DNA from: Eublepharis macularius
Lineage: Eukaryota > Chordata > Lepidosauria > Squamata > Eublepharidae
Length of the DNA: 64,000 nucleotides
Assembly: GCF_028583425.1 (NCBI RefSeq)
Contig: NC_072802.1
Location: 17,989,926 to 18,053,925 of the forward strand
Direction of reading: 5' to 3'
Below the pieces are notes generated by a model, which saw only the letters and a program-made list of their open reading frames with translations, had not been told where the DNA came from and searched no databases. Each line of letters starts with the position of its first letter. Position 1 is the stretch's first letter. Below are positions 53,481 to 64,000 of this stretch, piece by piece. A program made the translations under genes and the position numbers.

Positions 53481-54129
53481 TATCTTGCACAAATGTGTCT
53501 ACCCTTACTAACCTTGTGGGCATGACCTCGTTTAACGGTAAAGATCTCTTGGAAAAATCATTCAGAAATCACAGATTCTCCATTGTGCATATATCTGCAA
53601 ACACCTTACTGCTTATGAGAGAATGAGTGCTCATTATTATTATTCCCTTCATATAGAGTCCACTATAATGGAATCAGAGGACTTGAGACCCCAGAACGAT
53701 TATTTAAGAGAACGGCTTGGCACTTGGACATTGCTCATTCCTAATGGTCAGTCAGTGGACAGAATGGTTCAGCAAGACCAAGAAATAATCACAGGTGGCC
53801 TGCAGCACAGAGCAGGGCAGGGAACCTCCTTAAACAGTACCCCGATACGAGGCTCTCTTGCGTGTTGTGTTTGGTTTTTTGTACATGCCAAAAATACTGT
53901 GAAGTGTTCAAATGTTAATTTAAAATTCCTGATGGAAATAATTTATAAAAAACATGTTTTATTTTTCTTATAATAAACCCAGTGATGCTCTGTGAAACAC
54001 AGTTTAACGTTTGATTAAACATCTGAGTGGATATATACTGTACTTACTTTGGTCATCTGCAAAACAAATTTATTTAAAACAAATGGAAATGCATCTTTCC
54101 ACTTCCTTAGCTCTACCTTTCCCCAGGCA

Positions 54130-55524
54130 CAGGGGCAGATCTACATTTTGGGGGCCCTGAAGCTTGAACTGTTATGGGGCCCCCTTTGCAACCAGCAACA
54201 ACAGGGCAACATCCAACAAGGTCCAAAGGGCTTTGCTGCCCTCGCAAGGACCTCGAGGCCCAAATGGCAGAGAACGGGGTGGTGAGGTGGAGCCCTTGAA
54301 AATGGGTCATACAGTGAGCCCCTTCCCAACAGCAACGAGGTCTGGGTAACCACTATTATCTTCTTCAATGGAGTTGTTCCATGGCAGATCACTACAAATT
54401 TTTAAAAAATTTAACCACATCTCAGGTTTTGATTAAAATTGCTGTACTGGATTATCTCACAGGTCAAAGTCACTTGTGTGAATAAAAATTCCCTAGGCTA
54501 GGCTTTATAGTTTCCAAGTTAAGGGGGATGAAAATTATGGAAATGTTGTATACATGCATGATGCATCATAGAATCTTTAAACATAAAAGCCAAGCCATAT
54601 TCCCGACGACTTACTTTTTATTCTGGTGCAGGCGCACTGAGGGCCCTGCGATGCGCCTGCGCCAGGATAAAAACTGAGTTAGCAGTGGCAGGCTTCTGAG
54701 GGGCCACAAAGATGGTGGGGAGGCAAAGCATGGGGGAGCCCTCCTGTGCGGCCTCCCCCTTGCTCCGTAGCCCCTCAGAGGCCAGCCTGGGAAGTAGCAG
54801 GAAGGCGAAGCACAGGGAAGCCCTCCTGCACAGCCTCCCCACTGGCTCTGCAGCTCCTCAGAGGCCTACCTGCAGAGCTGGCGGGAAGGCACAGTGCAGA
54901 GGAGGGCCCCCGTGTGGCCTTCCCACCACCTCTGCAGTGGCAGTGAGGCCACATTGCGTCTCCCTTCCTTCTCCACGGTCCCTCAGAGGCCTGCCTGTGG
55001 AGCTGGTGGAGAACCGCAGCATGGGGGAGCGCTCCCACGTGGCCTTCCCACCACCTCCATGGTGGCAGCGGGGCCCAGGGCCCACCGCTAGAACCCGTTG
55101 TATTTACTTTCACAACGTGCTCTGTTGCTAGTCTCTAATAACTACACAGGTTGCCAACATTTACCTGCAATAATCCAAAGCAGGCCTTGAAACAAGATCT
55201 GTGCAGGCCTTCCCCCACCCTTATGGTGCTGTTGTTTCCTCCCGGGCCAGGCTGAACGGCTAGGCTGCTGGATACAACCAGCACACTTTAGGGGAAGCTA
55301 CAACACTGAGCATGCTCCATTCTAAGGGCAATATTAAGAACTTCAACCCATTGGCTTATGATTCTATCACTAAAATAGCCTTATTTTAATAACAAACTCT
55401 TTTAAAAACTCCATTAATTTTTGTTGAAAAATTCACTCATTAAAAAAAAATTGCTTCAGGGGCCCTCTAGGATTTGGGGCCCTGAAGCTTAAGCGCCATT
55501 CGTTTCACAGTAGATCCACCTCTG
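54130..55524. mobile_element. hAT-like DNA transposon, 1.4 kb, with internal minisatellite
   Basis: CAGGGGCAGATCTAC opens it and GTAGATCCACCTCTG closes it. The exact 8-bp duplication CCCAGGCA lies at 54122-54129 and 55525-55532. Subterminal GGGGCCCTGAAGCTT appears inverted at the right. The interior holds GC-rich imperfect tandem units of about 85-95 bp (54640-55080) recognisable by CCCCTCAGAGGCC. No transposase frame was seen, so it is non-autonomous. Confidence 0.85.
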
Positions 55525-55657
55525 CCCAGGCACGAGTGGAGAGAATGGGATACGCCTTGTCAGAATCGTCTTTTTCTTTGCTCTCAAATGTCTGATGATC
55601 TCTGGGTGATTCTGCTTCTGGCCCAACCTAGTTCTCAATAGGCAAAGATCCCTGTGC

Positions 55658-55868
55658 CCTAACCTGCCCAGGCTAGCCCTATATTCTCAGATCTTGGAAG
55701 CTAAGCAGGGTTGGCCCTGGTTAGCACTTGGATGGAAGACTAGCAAGGAAACCAGGGTTGCTATGTAGAAGCAGGCAATGGCAAACCACCTCTGTAAGTC
55801 TCTTGCCTTGAAAACCCCAGCAGGGGTCGTCATAAATTGGCTACGACTTGACAGCACTTTCCACCAGC
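55658..55868 (+). repeat. 5S-rRNA-derived SINE
   Basis: TTGGAAGCTAAGCAGGGTTG and AGCACTTGGATGGAAGAC are clear 5S-derived blocks. TTGGCTACGACTTGACAGCA ends the tail. It is the best preserved plus-strand copy. Confidence 0.88.
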
Positions 55869-56055
55869 ACCACAGAGGGTCCCATTTGGACTATGACCCT
55901 CCGGGAGAAGGGACAGAAACCTCTACTGACCTGTTTTCCTCACCTGAAATTGGGTTGCCAACCTCCAGGCATGGGCCTGGGAATTGGGTTGCCTGGGAAT
56001 TGGGTTGAAAAAACTGCTGGGAGTTTCTGGTTTGGAACATCTGGTATGATAGGAC

Positions 56056-56261
56056 TAGGGTTGCCAGCCTCCAGGTAGTGGCTGGAGATCTCCTGGAATT
56101 ACAAGAGATCAGTTCACCTGGAGAAAATGGCTACTTTGGGAGGTGGACTCTATGGAATTATGCCATGCCAAGGTCCTTCCTAAACCCCACTTTCTCCAGG
56201 TTTCTCCAGGTTTCACCCCCTAGATCTCCAGGAATTTCTCAACTTGGAGCTGGCAACCCTA
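56056..56261. mobile_element. hAT-like MITE, family 2
   Basis: The exact 8-bp duplication GATAGGAC lies at 56048-56055 and 56262-56269. The ends are TAGGGTTGCCAG and CTGGCAACCCTA. Confidence 0.93.
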
Positions 56262-56844
56262 GATAGGACTCTAGGTAGACCCAGAAACAACATAAGCTGT
56301 AGTTAGGCCTTTACTGTCATGTAATGTTTGGTCTGGGAAAGGCTTACGATGGCTCTTAACAGATTTTCAGTTCAGCTGGTATTTTTGGCTCACAGTTCGT
56401 ACACTTTGGAAAAAAAGCTACTAGTACATTTGCAATAATAAGCTCAGAACTGAGTTGGGAGTATATACTTGACAAAAAAAACTTCTGCCAACTCAGATGC
56501 CGATTCCCAGTTTCCCAGAGCTGTTCACAACTGCCGGTAACCAGTAGAAGAAATGCTCCCAGTTTTGCAAACGTGCTTAACAGACAGAAATTTCAGCTTG
56601 CTTGTGCAACATTTTGCATCTCTTGGCACATTTTTTAAAAAGCCCAAACTATACTCAGCTGTGGTTAAGAGGGACTTTTTCAGAGCGGAGGAGGGGCTGT
56701 GCAGGCTCATTTGCATGGTAAATGTTGATGTGATTCACTTGGGGAAAAAGACACAAATCACGCCAGAAAGCATCCGGGTCTGGTATTATATGCAGGAGAC
56801 GGGGGGAGTTGTCCAGTTCAGGGCTATATAACCAGTCTTAAGGC

Positions 56845-57104
56845 CAGGGCTTTTTTTCAGCAGGAATGCAGGGGAATGGAGTTCCGGCACCTCTTGAAAA
56901 TGGTCACATGGCTGGTGGCCCCGCCCCCTGATCTCCAGACAGAGGGGAGTTGAGATTGCTCTCTGCGCCGCTCAGCAATGCGGAGGGCAATCTCAACTCC
57001 CCTCTGTCTGGAGATCAGGGGGCGGGGCCACCAGCCATGTGATCATTTTCTCCGAGGGCAACCCACTGAGTTCCACCACCTCTTTTCCCAGAAAAAAAGC
57101 CCTG
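56845..57104. mobile_element. hAT-like MITE, family 1 (short form)
   Basis: The exact 8-bp duplication CTTAAGGC lies at 56837-56844 and 57105-57112. The ends are CAGGGC and GCCCTG. Confidence 0.93.
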
Positions 57105-57236
57105 CTTAAGGCTATTTCAGCCCTTCTTCCACACCTCTCCTACCTTCCTACATTTGACAGATATACACAGCAACACCTTCATATGCTTATCACATCCTTC
57201 TCTGCTTGAGTTCTGCTGCCCCATTACACATTGGCC

Positions 57237-57412
57237 GTTTTCCCACATGGCTTACCTTATTCTGCAAAGTAGCGAAATCTCGCGAGAAGACGCTGTTATC
57301 GCGCAAGAAGACGCTGTTATCATGCAAGAAGACGCGATAGCAGCATCTTCTCGCACGATTTTGCGCGAGATTTCACTATTTTGCAGAATAAGGTAAGCTG
57401 TGTGGAAACGGC
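57237..57412. mobile_element. CpG-rich palindromic MITE with internal tandem units
   Basis: GGCCGTTTTCCCACATGGCT is mirrored at the right (CTGTGTGGAAACGGCC). The 3-bp flank ATT is repeated. Inside, the unit GAAGACGCTGTTATCGCGCA recurs at a 21-bp period about three times. It shares termini with the 51.95-kb element. Confidence 0.75.
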
Positions 57413-58184
57413 CATTGTTTTTTCTGACTCTGAAAGAGCCTGACCTATGCCGGCGTATGAAGTAGATTCATAAAGTAAACTGAATATAACATTTTTCTCT
57501 TGCTCTCTTTTTACGTTTCTGCCATTTTTGAGCCTCTAGGTTTTAACTTAAAGAAAAAGTATTTCACAGACAGGTCCCTCTTACAATGGATCTAGTTCTT
57601 CTTATGCATGCATTTGTAGCTGTTCTATCATATTTGATAATATTTACAATCTGGATGCTGGGAGGAAGGAATGGAAAAAGTGTAACAGACATTTTTTAAA
57701 GGCGCACCCAAAGTCTTACCAGGAGCCAAAATCAGGATAGGACAGGGCAGTGTACGCTGGAATCAGGGACAGGCTCCAGTAAATAGGAACAGTTGGTGTC
57801 TGAAGTAACCATAAGGAAACATCTGGCTTATATTGATAGGTTACGCTTATTTTAAAAGAATGTACCCCCCCTCCCATTTCACTTGAAAACCTGCAAGGTG
57901 ACTAAAAATGCAGGATAACACTTTTAACAAGAGAGAGAGAGTATTGCATTGTGGTTAGAGCAGCGGTATTCACTCCATAGCTTGTGGAGAGTCACATTCA
58001 CAATTACCATCAACTGAAGAGCCACATGACTATCACAGGGTGGGCGAAGTGCCTGGCTTTTCGTTGAAGAGCCCACTTGCTTGGATCTGGCCAGCAGCTG
58101 CACGAACCTGCTGTGCCTCATGCTGGGGAAAGAGAAAGAAGGCAGACGGTGCTTGGACATTTCACTACAGGGACGCCCTCAGCC

Positions 58185-58413
58185 TAGGGTTGCCAGCCTC
58201 CAGGTAGTGGCTGGAGATCTCCTGGAATTACAACTGGTCTCCAGGCCACAGAGATCAGTTCCCCTGGAGAACATGGCTACTTTGCGGGGTGGACTCTACG
58301 GAATTATGCCATGCCAAGGTCCTTTCCCTCCCCAAACCCCTCTTTCTCCAAGTTTCTCCAGGTTTCACCCCCCAAATCTCCAGGAATTTCCCAACTTGGA
58401 CCTGGCAACCCTA
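58185..58413. mobile_element. hAT-like MITE, family 2
   Basis: TAGGGTTGCCAGCCTCCAGG opens it and CCTGGCAACCCTA closes it. No clean duplication was found. Confidence 0.85.
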
Positions 58414-58703
58414 GTCCCAACCCCCCACCCCCTGCCATGAGTGTTCTAAACAAAGTCTCCAAGCTAAGGAGTAAAACGGCCACTGTCCTGGTGTGGTGGC
58501 GGTGTGTGGCTGCCTTGATGACGATGTTACAACTTTCTCTTCTCTGCAGAGGAGGACAGAGGGTGATTGGAAAGGACTGGCCCTTTACTTCCATGCTTGG
58601 CATGAGGATTGCAGCTTGGATGTTCTTTGGTCCTTCCAGCAGCAGCTGTTTCAAGGGGGCAGCCACCTCCCTACCACAAACCCTACTGGGCAATGGCCTT
58701 GCC

Positions 58704-58963
58704 CAGGGCTTTTTTTCTGGGGAAAGAGGTGGTGGAACTCAGTGGGTTGCCCTCGGAGAAAATGGTCACATGGCTGGTGGCCCCGCCCCCTGATCTCCAG
58801 ACAGAGGGGAGTTGAGATTGCCCTCTGCGCCACTCGGCGGCGCAGAGGGCAATCTCAACTCCCCTCTGTCCTGAGATCAGGGGGCGGGGCCACCAGCCAT
58901 GTGACCATTTTCAAGCGGTTCCGGAACTCCGTTCTCCCACGTTCCAGCTGAAAAAAAGCCCTG
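58704..58963. mobile_element. hAT-like MITE, family 1 (short form)
   Basis: The flanks GCCTTGCC and GCCTTGCT match at 7 of 8. The ends are CAGGGC and GCCCTG. Several apparent reading frames around 58.3-58.95 kb are products of this MITE. Confidence 0.92.
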
Positions 58964-59346
58964 GCCTTGCTCACATTCTTGGAACATGGAGTGGCTGCCA
59001 CATTGGAGAATGGTACTCAGAAGCTCCACCGGAAGCATGTCAAAGAGCCATGTGTGGCTCCTGAGCCACTGAATACCTCTGGGTTATAGGGTTGGACCTG
59101 GTCCACAGACTTCCAGGCTCAACTCAGGCTAGTCACTCAGGGTCCAACTAGACATGGTGGCATCCATGGGTCGGAACAAAGGGTGCTGCCACAAGGATGC
59201 GGTGATTGGGCCCTCATGGCCATTCTAAATCCCTTTAAAATGGCAACATCCTCACCCATGGCCCTGAGTGACTGGCGTAAAGTCACCCAGGGCACTCCAA
59301 AGCTGAGTGAAGTGTTGAACTCTGTCAGCATAACCTACCTCACAGG

Positions 59347-59534
59347 TTGGGTTGTCAGCTCCGGGTTGGGAAATTCCTGGAGATTCTGGGGGTGGAGCCT
59401 GGGGAGGGCAGGGTTTGGGGAGGGGAGGGGCCTCAGCTAGGTATAATGCTACCTTCCATGGCAGCCATTTTCTCCAGGAGATCAGATGCAATTCTGGGAG
59501 ATCTCCAGCCATGACCTGGAGGTTGGGAACCCTA
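59347..59534. mobile_element. hAT-like MITE, family 2 (reverse orientation)
   Basis: The flanks CTCACAGG and CTCACAGC match at 7 of 8. The ends are TGGGTTGTCAG and GGGAACCCTA. Confidence 0.82.
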
Positions 59535-60345
59535 CTCACAGCATCACGGAGCAAATAAAATGGAGGACGAGAGAACTATTTTCCTGACCCCTTTTTGACA
59601 AAAGGGTAAGACACAAATCAAATAGTTATAGAACAACAATAAAACAGAATAGGGGAAGATAAAATGATCAATAAGTTCCAGGGAACAGGGATAGCCTAGG
59701 GGCTGGATCCTTTGACTCTCTTTGGAGAAAGACTTCCACCCATGCAGACATACTTTCCTGGTTGATGGAGGTAGTTCTTGGAGGATCTGATTCTGTGAAA
59801 GGGAAACTCGTCAGTTTCTTATGTGTCTACAGGTACAAAAATGTACAACTTGTCTGAAATTTATTACTTGGCCATTTTCAAATCTGTTTTTCCCCAACAC
59901 TTGATTTTAGTAGCATATCACTGAGTAAATTCAGTACTTGACTACTCGCATTCGGACGGAGGCTGGCTTGCATTCACCCTGGACGTCCCCCACCTCCCAC
60001 ATCATCGTATCTCTGACTAGAGGCATTTCGAAACAGGAATGCAAACACCTGTTCCAAGCCGCCTGTGAACAGGCGATGTTGACACAGATAGCTCTTGTTT
60101 CATTCTGCTCACACCCATTTCTCTTCTGTCGCCTGAATAACTGGCAAGCGGAAACCACAGTGGAAGCAAAAGGTGAAAGAACCACCACCGTGATAGGCAA
60201 ACGGAGAGATACAAAAAGTGTGAAATGCTCAGCTGCAAAAGAAAAACAACCAAAAATATGCAAGGGCAAGAAGGAGCACGCTTAGTTGGCTCAGAGGAGT
60301 GATAGATACCGTGTGTCACAGGAAGGCAGCCATCACACACACACA
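59535..60345. other. Gene-free stretch, nothing recognised
   Basis: A 115-codon frame at 59938-60285 has no recognisable domain and overlaps equally long frames on the other strand. Confidence 0.35.
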
Positions 60346-60353
60346 CTCACACC

Positions 60354-60599
60354 CAGGGCTTTTTTTCTGGGAAAAGAGGTGGTGGAACTCAGTGGGTTGC
60401 CCTCAGAGAAAATGGTCACATGGCTGGTGGCCCCGCCCCCTGATCTCCAGACAGAGGGGAGTTGAGATTACCCTCGGCGCGGAGGGCAATCTCAACTCCC
60501 CTCTGTCTGGAGATCAGGGGCGAGGCCACCAGCCATGTGACCATTTTCAAGAGGTACCAGAACTCCGTTCCCCCACGTTCCCCCTGAAAAAAAGCCCTG
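60354..60599. mobile_element. hAT-like MITE, family 1 (short form)
   Basis: The exact 8-bp duplication CTCACACC lies at 60346-60353 and 60600-60607. The ends are CAGGGC and GCCCTG. Confidence 0.93.
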
Positions 60600-60859
60600 C
60601 TCACACCACACAAACATACACAATGCTGAGGCACCAGCCAGTCTGGCCTTGCTTAAAATTGCTTCCCAGCTTCATATTGGGTGATCAGTGATTTTCGGAA
60701 GGTAGAGGGAACTTAAAATCCTTCAGCCCAATCGGAATCCTGTGCCACGCCCACATTTCATAAACTGGGACTCCTCCCAAAAATCCCAGATGGAAGTCTT
60801 TTAACCTCTCCTGAGATCCAGTGGAAATGAGCATTCCAGATGAGTATGCCTGTTACTTT

Positions 60860-60935
60860 GTAGCAGTAAAATGAAACAGGAGTCCAGGGACCCCTTAAAA
60901 ACTAACAAAGCTTCTGCCAGCATAAGAAGAATGGT
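60860..60935 (+). repeat. Decayed retroposon fragment
   Basis: AAACAGGAGTCCAGGGACCC plus TTAAAAACTAACAAAGC resembles the body of the foldback retroposon family. Confidence 0.4.
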
Positions 60936-60952
60936 TTCCTCTAATTTATCTT

Positions 60953-61313
60953 TATATGTTATTTATAGTCCACCTTTTTCACTGAGACTCAAGGCGGATT
61001 ACACAGTATAGGTCAATAAAACCAACGGCTGGGATATTAGATAAACAATAAAATAGGGTCCAGATTGCAGAATTCGAAAACAAGCAAGTTCTGAATACAG
61101 AGATAAAATATCATTAAAGGAAAACAGAAGTAATTTGACATATTAAAACAATGTGGAAACTACCCAGTAGAAGCATATCTGCATCAACAGACAATCCCCA
61201 GTAGTACAAACTACAGTCTCTACCCTTTCCCTAAAGCTTCTCTCTGAGCCATTTCATACAGTACAGCCCTTTTATCTGAGTTTTAAAACCCTCCTGAAGA
61301 ATTCAGTTTTGCG
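60953..61313 (-). mobile_element. CR1/L2-type LINE 3' region
   Basis: The + strand TTTATAGTCCACCTTTTTCA and CTCAAGGCGGATTACACAGT are the complement of a LINE 3' terminus. The UTR continues to about 61313, with CTCCTGAAGAATTCAGTTTT marking the end of the coding part. Confidence 0.7.
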
Positions 61314-61322
61314 CAGTGTCAG

Positions 61323-61753
61323 CCCCTGGAAGTTAGGTCCCTTAGTTCTCCACAGCAAACACACAGGTGATTTGGTTGAAGTAATATTTATTCAAGATCC
61401 ATCTCCTCAGGCTGATCAGACAGTGGAATTGGCAGAAGTGACGTGTACAGGAAAAGCACGGTTAGTTATACAGTAAAGTCCCACCCCCAGGTTAGTAACC
61501 CGTTGAAATTCTGGCGCAAACACCAGAGACGAAAATCGTCACAGTTTAGACTACATCTACAGAGTACAGAGTAAGCATGAATTCATCCCCATTCCCAGGA
61601 GAAGCCCCGTTTGTGTTGGGTGCAGCAGGGCTCAAGGCCGCTTGCCGTCAAGTAACAGTATTTTGCTTCTCCGGGAGAGTGTTTTACTTCAAAGCAAAGA
61701 TAACCCAGTGCGCTTCTAAACAACAGGCATTGAAAGGCACTCAGAACTCTTCA
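61323..61753 (-). mobile_element. Insertion flanked by 9-bp direct repeats (possible solo LTR fossil)
   Basis: CAGTGTCAG at 61314-61322 recurs at 61754-61762 around a 431-bp segment. On the minus strand it has AATAAA near one end, like an LTR. A 9-bp duplication is too long for typical LTR integration and the TG/CA ends are not clear, so the class is open. Confidence 0.35.
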
Positions 61754-61762
61754 CAGTGTCAG

Positions 61763-62240
61763 AGGACTACTAGGCAGCACACAGCACACTCATGGCATGT
61801 ATTGCAGGCAGGCGTACATGACATACAGTTTGCGGAAGAAAGCCAAGGGAGTGGGAGAGCTCCCGACCTTTTCAGGCAGGCCATTCCACAAGGTGAGGGG
61901 GGCAACCATAGAGAATACACATACACAGGCAGCAGCCGAAAACTGCAGGACGGTATCTGCAGAAGGCCGTGTTCACATAAGCGAAGCTGCAGTGGTAGAG
62001 CATAGGGAGAGAGGTGGTGCTGCAGATCTGAGTGGACAAGGCCATGACGGGCTTTGAAAGCAATAGCCAAAGCCTTAAACTGAGCCCAGCAACTGATGGG
62101 TAGCCAATGCAATGACTGCAGAATGGGAATGATATATGTGCACCATCGGGCTCTTGGTAATAACCAAGCAGTGCTATTCTGAACCAGCTGGATTCTCTGA
62201 GTTGACTTCAAGGGGAGACCTATCTGAGGACATTGCAGTT
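61763..62240 (-). mobile_element. CR1/L2-type LINE, reverse transcriptase C-terminal fragment
   Basis: On the minus strand RIQLVQNSTAWLL, IIPILQSLHWLPISC and QFKALAIAFKARHGL correspond to the same region as the 6.2-kb copy, but it is clearly a different, more decayed copy. Confidence 0.75.
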
Positions 62241-62269
62241 GTCTAGTCTCGATCCCAGCAGAGGATTTT

Positions 62270-62653
62270 TAGCCACTTACCCCCATCTTTTTTCTTCTCT
62301 CTCTCTCGCACACTCCCAGCTAGCGTGATGATGTCACTTTCAGGAGTGACATCATCACGTGGGGAGGGTCAAAGGGTGCCCTTTCCTCGCTGACATGGGC
62401 TGCTCTCAGTGCATCCACGGTCCACTCTTCTTGGGTGCAAAGAGACGGTGGCGGAGAGAATGGGCTCCAGCAGCAGCAAGAGTGGCCTGCTCTTGCCACC
62501 ACCGCCCGGTCTCGCAGTGCGAGAGCACACCGCACCGCCTGGGGAGGGGGCATCCCAGGGAGCATGCCCCCTGCTGGCTAAGTAAGTGGGCATGGTGGGG
62601 AAGGGTTGGATCAGAGGATCCCCCGCTCTGGGCAGGGGAATGGGAACCCTAGA
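62270..62653. mobile_element. hAT-like family 3
   Basis: GATGATGTCACTTTCAGGAG and GTGACATCATCACG form the CRE-like core. GGCAGGGGAATGGGAACCCTA is the right end, one base beyond the usual. The left end is unclear. Confidence 0.6.
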
Positions 62654-62878
62654 AGCCACCCTGGCTTCTTAAGTTTCCTCCCATTTTTCTTTCTTATTGG
62701 AATTGTTCGCTACAAACAGAAATCTCCTCTCAACCAATCTGAATTGCCGTTCTTATAGCTTCCATTGTCTCCAGGCTAAGTTTTGAAGACGCAGATCAGC
62801 CAAAAATAAAAAATTAATTTAATCCACACACTTGAAGTCTTGTGTCTTCAGTCAAGTGTGTGTGTCTTTAGCTATGCA

Positions 62879-63206
62879 CAGGGCTTTTTTTCAGTGGGAA
62901 CACAGCGGAACGGAGTTCCAGCACCTCTTGAAAATGGTCACATAGCTGGTGGCCCCACCCCTTGATCTCCAGACAGAGGAGAATTTAGATTGCCCTCTGC
63001 GCCAATGCACGGAGGGCAATCTAAACTCCCCTCTGTCTGGAGATCAGGGGGCGGGGCCACCGGTCATGTGACCATTTTTGCCGAGGGTTATTTATACTTT
63101 AAAAAACTCCCCCCTTGTTCCAGCTGACTCAATGTGACGTAATTGTGCGGTCTTGAGTTCCACCACTGAGTTCCACCACCTCTTCCCCCCCCCCCCAAAA
63201 GCCCTG
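62879..63206. mobile_element. hAT-like MITE, family 1 (long form, opposite orientation)
   Basis: The exact 8-bp duplication GCTATGCA lies at 62871-62878 and 63207-63214. The long-form block (GAACAAGG/CCTTGTTC region) is on the right here. Confidence 0.93.
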
Positions 63207-63214
63207 GCTATGCA

Positions 63215-63780
63215 TCACAGTGCGTGTGTGTGAGGAGACCGAGGGGACAATGGGAACTGTAGTTGAGATGATAGCCAATTGACTGGTCATATATTTTCAT
63301 GCGAATGCCTATTATCTGACTGTAGCCATATATTCAAGAAACTATTTATTCAGATATTTATATCATGCTCTTTTCTGATCAACCAGACTCAAAATAGCAA
63401 TATAAATAAAAGGAAGCAAATCACAGCCTCCACACACAGGCCACCCAAAATGAACTGCAAAATCTTCACTTCTATAGAGCATCTGAAATCTGGGGCCTTC
63501 TTCACATGCAATAAAGATCTGTATAAAACATCCAGGGGCAGGGTTAAAAGTGGCTCTGTCTCGAGTCTGAAAAAGTTGAAGACTGCTGGCCAAGGAATAC
63601 GGAGAGCTCATTTGGCAAGAGTCAGATCCGGGGACTATTAACGGCAAACTTGTCTATTCTGGCAGCAGTTGGCTCAGGTCTTGGGTCAAGGTCATTCACA
63701 TCACTGAACTAGAGATGTTAGAGATTCAGCCAGGGAGCTTGTGCACGCCGAAGAGATACAGTGTCATGGAGACATGCCCC
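63215..63780. other. Gene-free stretch, nothing recognised
   Basis: A 120-codon frame (63279-63641) has no known domain and a low-complexity composition. No repeat was identified. Confidence 0.35.
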
Positions 63781-63785
63781 TACAC

Positions 63786-64000
63786 CAGGGGTCTCCAACT
63801 TTTCTGAGCTTGCGGGCACATTTGGAATTCTGACACAGCATGGTAGGTGCAGCAATATGGATGCCACAAAATGGCTGCCACAGGAGACACAGCCAGCTAC
63901 AAAATGGCTGCTACAGCTTACCTTCAGTTGCACAGTGGAGATCATTGTGCCGTGAAAGCAGCTTCTGTCAAGGCAATATTTTTTAAAAATTTCTCAGCCA
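63786..64000. mobile_element. hAT-like element, CAGGGGTCTCCAAC end, cut by window edge
   Basis: CAGGGGTCTCCAACTTTTCT, GGCACATTTGGAATTCTGAC and repeated CAAAATGGCTGC units mark a common reptile repeat with a hAT-like terminus. The right end lies beyond the window. Confidence 0.6.

Larger units (their letters stand above)
50788..53977 (+). other. Possible long GPR174 3' UTR or downstream flank
   Basis: The first canonical AATAAA I find past the stop is at 53972-53977. The interval holds a 5S-derived SINE and a palindromic MITE but also long single-copy-looking stretches. A UTR this long is plausible but unproven. Short frames here (for example 51415-51666) have no recognisable domain. Confidence 0.25.

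Noticed and set aside
54712-55131. 139-residue Ala/Pro/Ser-rich frame
   Set aside because: It lies entirely in the minisatellite of the hAT-like element, with comparable frames on the opposite strand.
58311-58951. Several overlapping 130-160 residue frames
   Set aside because: They run through a family 2 MITE and a family 1 MITE. The same peptides recur at other MITE copies.

Overview
The window looks like intergenic and intronic DNA from a squamate reptile, probably a lizard. The repeat set points that way: tRNA-derived Sauria-type SINEs, 5S-rRNA-derived SINEs, CR1/L2-like LINE 3' ends and dense hAT-like MITEs. The exact lineage cannot be fixed from sequence alone. Only two protein-coding genes can be supported. 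Both are intronless class A GPCR reading frames on the + strand: P2RY10 (13431-14531) and GPR174 (49768-50787). They are neighbours in the same order and orientation on the mammalian X (Xq21). Both encode leukocyte receptors reported to respond to lysophosphatidylserine. Each reading frame lies just downstream of a good splice acceptor, as expected for genes with untranslated 5' exons and one coding exon. A possible GPR174 first exon or promoter lies near 30.25-30.44 kb. An unassigned exon-like block lies at 3532-3741.

Almost everything else is repeat. At least fifteen copies of one hAT-like MITE (ends CAGGGC...GCCCTG, long GC-rich inverted arms) are scattered across the window, most with exact or near-exact 8-bp target duplications. 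About a dozen copies of a second hAT-like family (ends TAGGGTTGCCA...TGGCAACCCTA) are present. Other classes are: a third CRE-motif-bearing family; a 1.4-kb hAT-like element carrying a minisatellite (54130-55524); palindromic elements with 3-bp target duplications; three kinds of SINE; decayed LINE fragments on both strands; one solo LTR fossil inside an older MITE (41097-41427); and several microsatellites. Nested insertions give relative ages.

The most interesting signal is RNA-like. Three unrelated repeat families each carry a near-complete hammerhead-ribozyme core. One is the retroelement insertion at 16685-17314, with a 16-bp target duplication and a perfect 98-bp inverted repeat. The second is the dispersed repeat at 12977-13130. 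The third is the foldback retroposon group at 8122, 30921 and 35135. All share CUGANGA, one unpaired nucleotide, helix II, GAAA, a short helix III, an NUH cleavage triplet and a 3-4 bp helix I. The foldback copies have 12-13 bp target duplications, and their two arms share copy-specific sequence, which suggests each palindrome was made during insertion. I regard these as candidate Penelope-like or retrozyme-like self-cleaving RNAs. Nothing here proves activity.

No tRNA or rRNA gene, CRISPR array or protein-coding gene beyond the two receptors could be supported.
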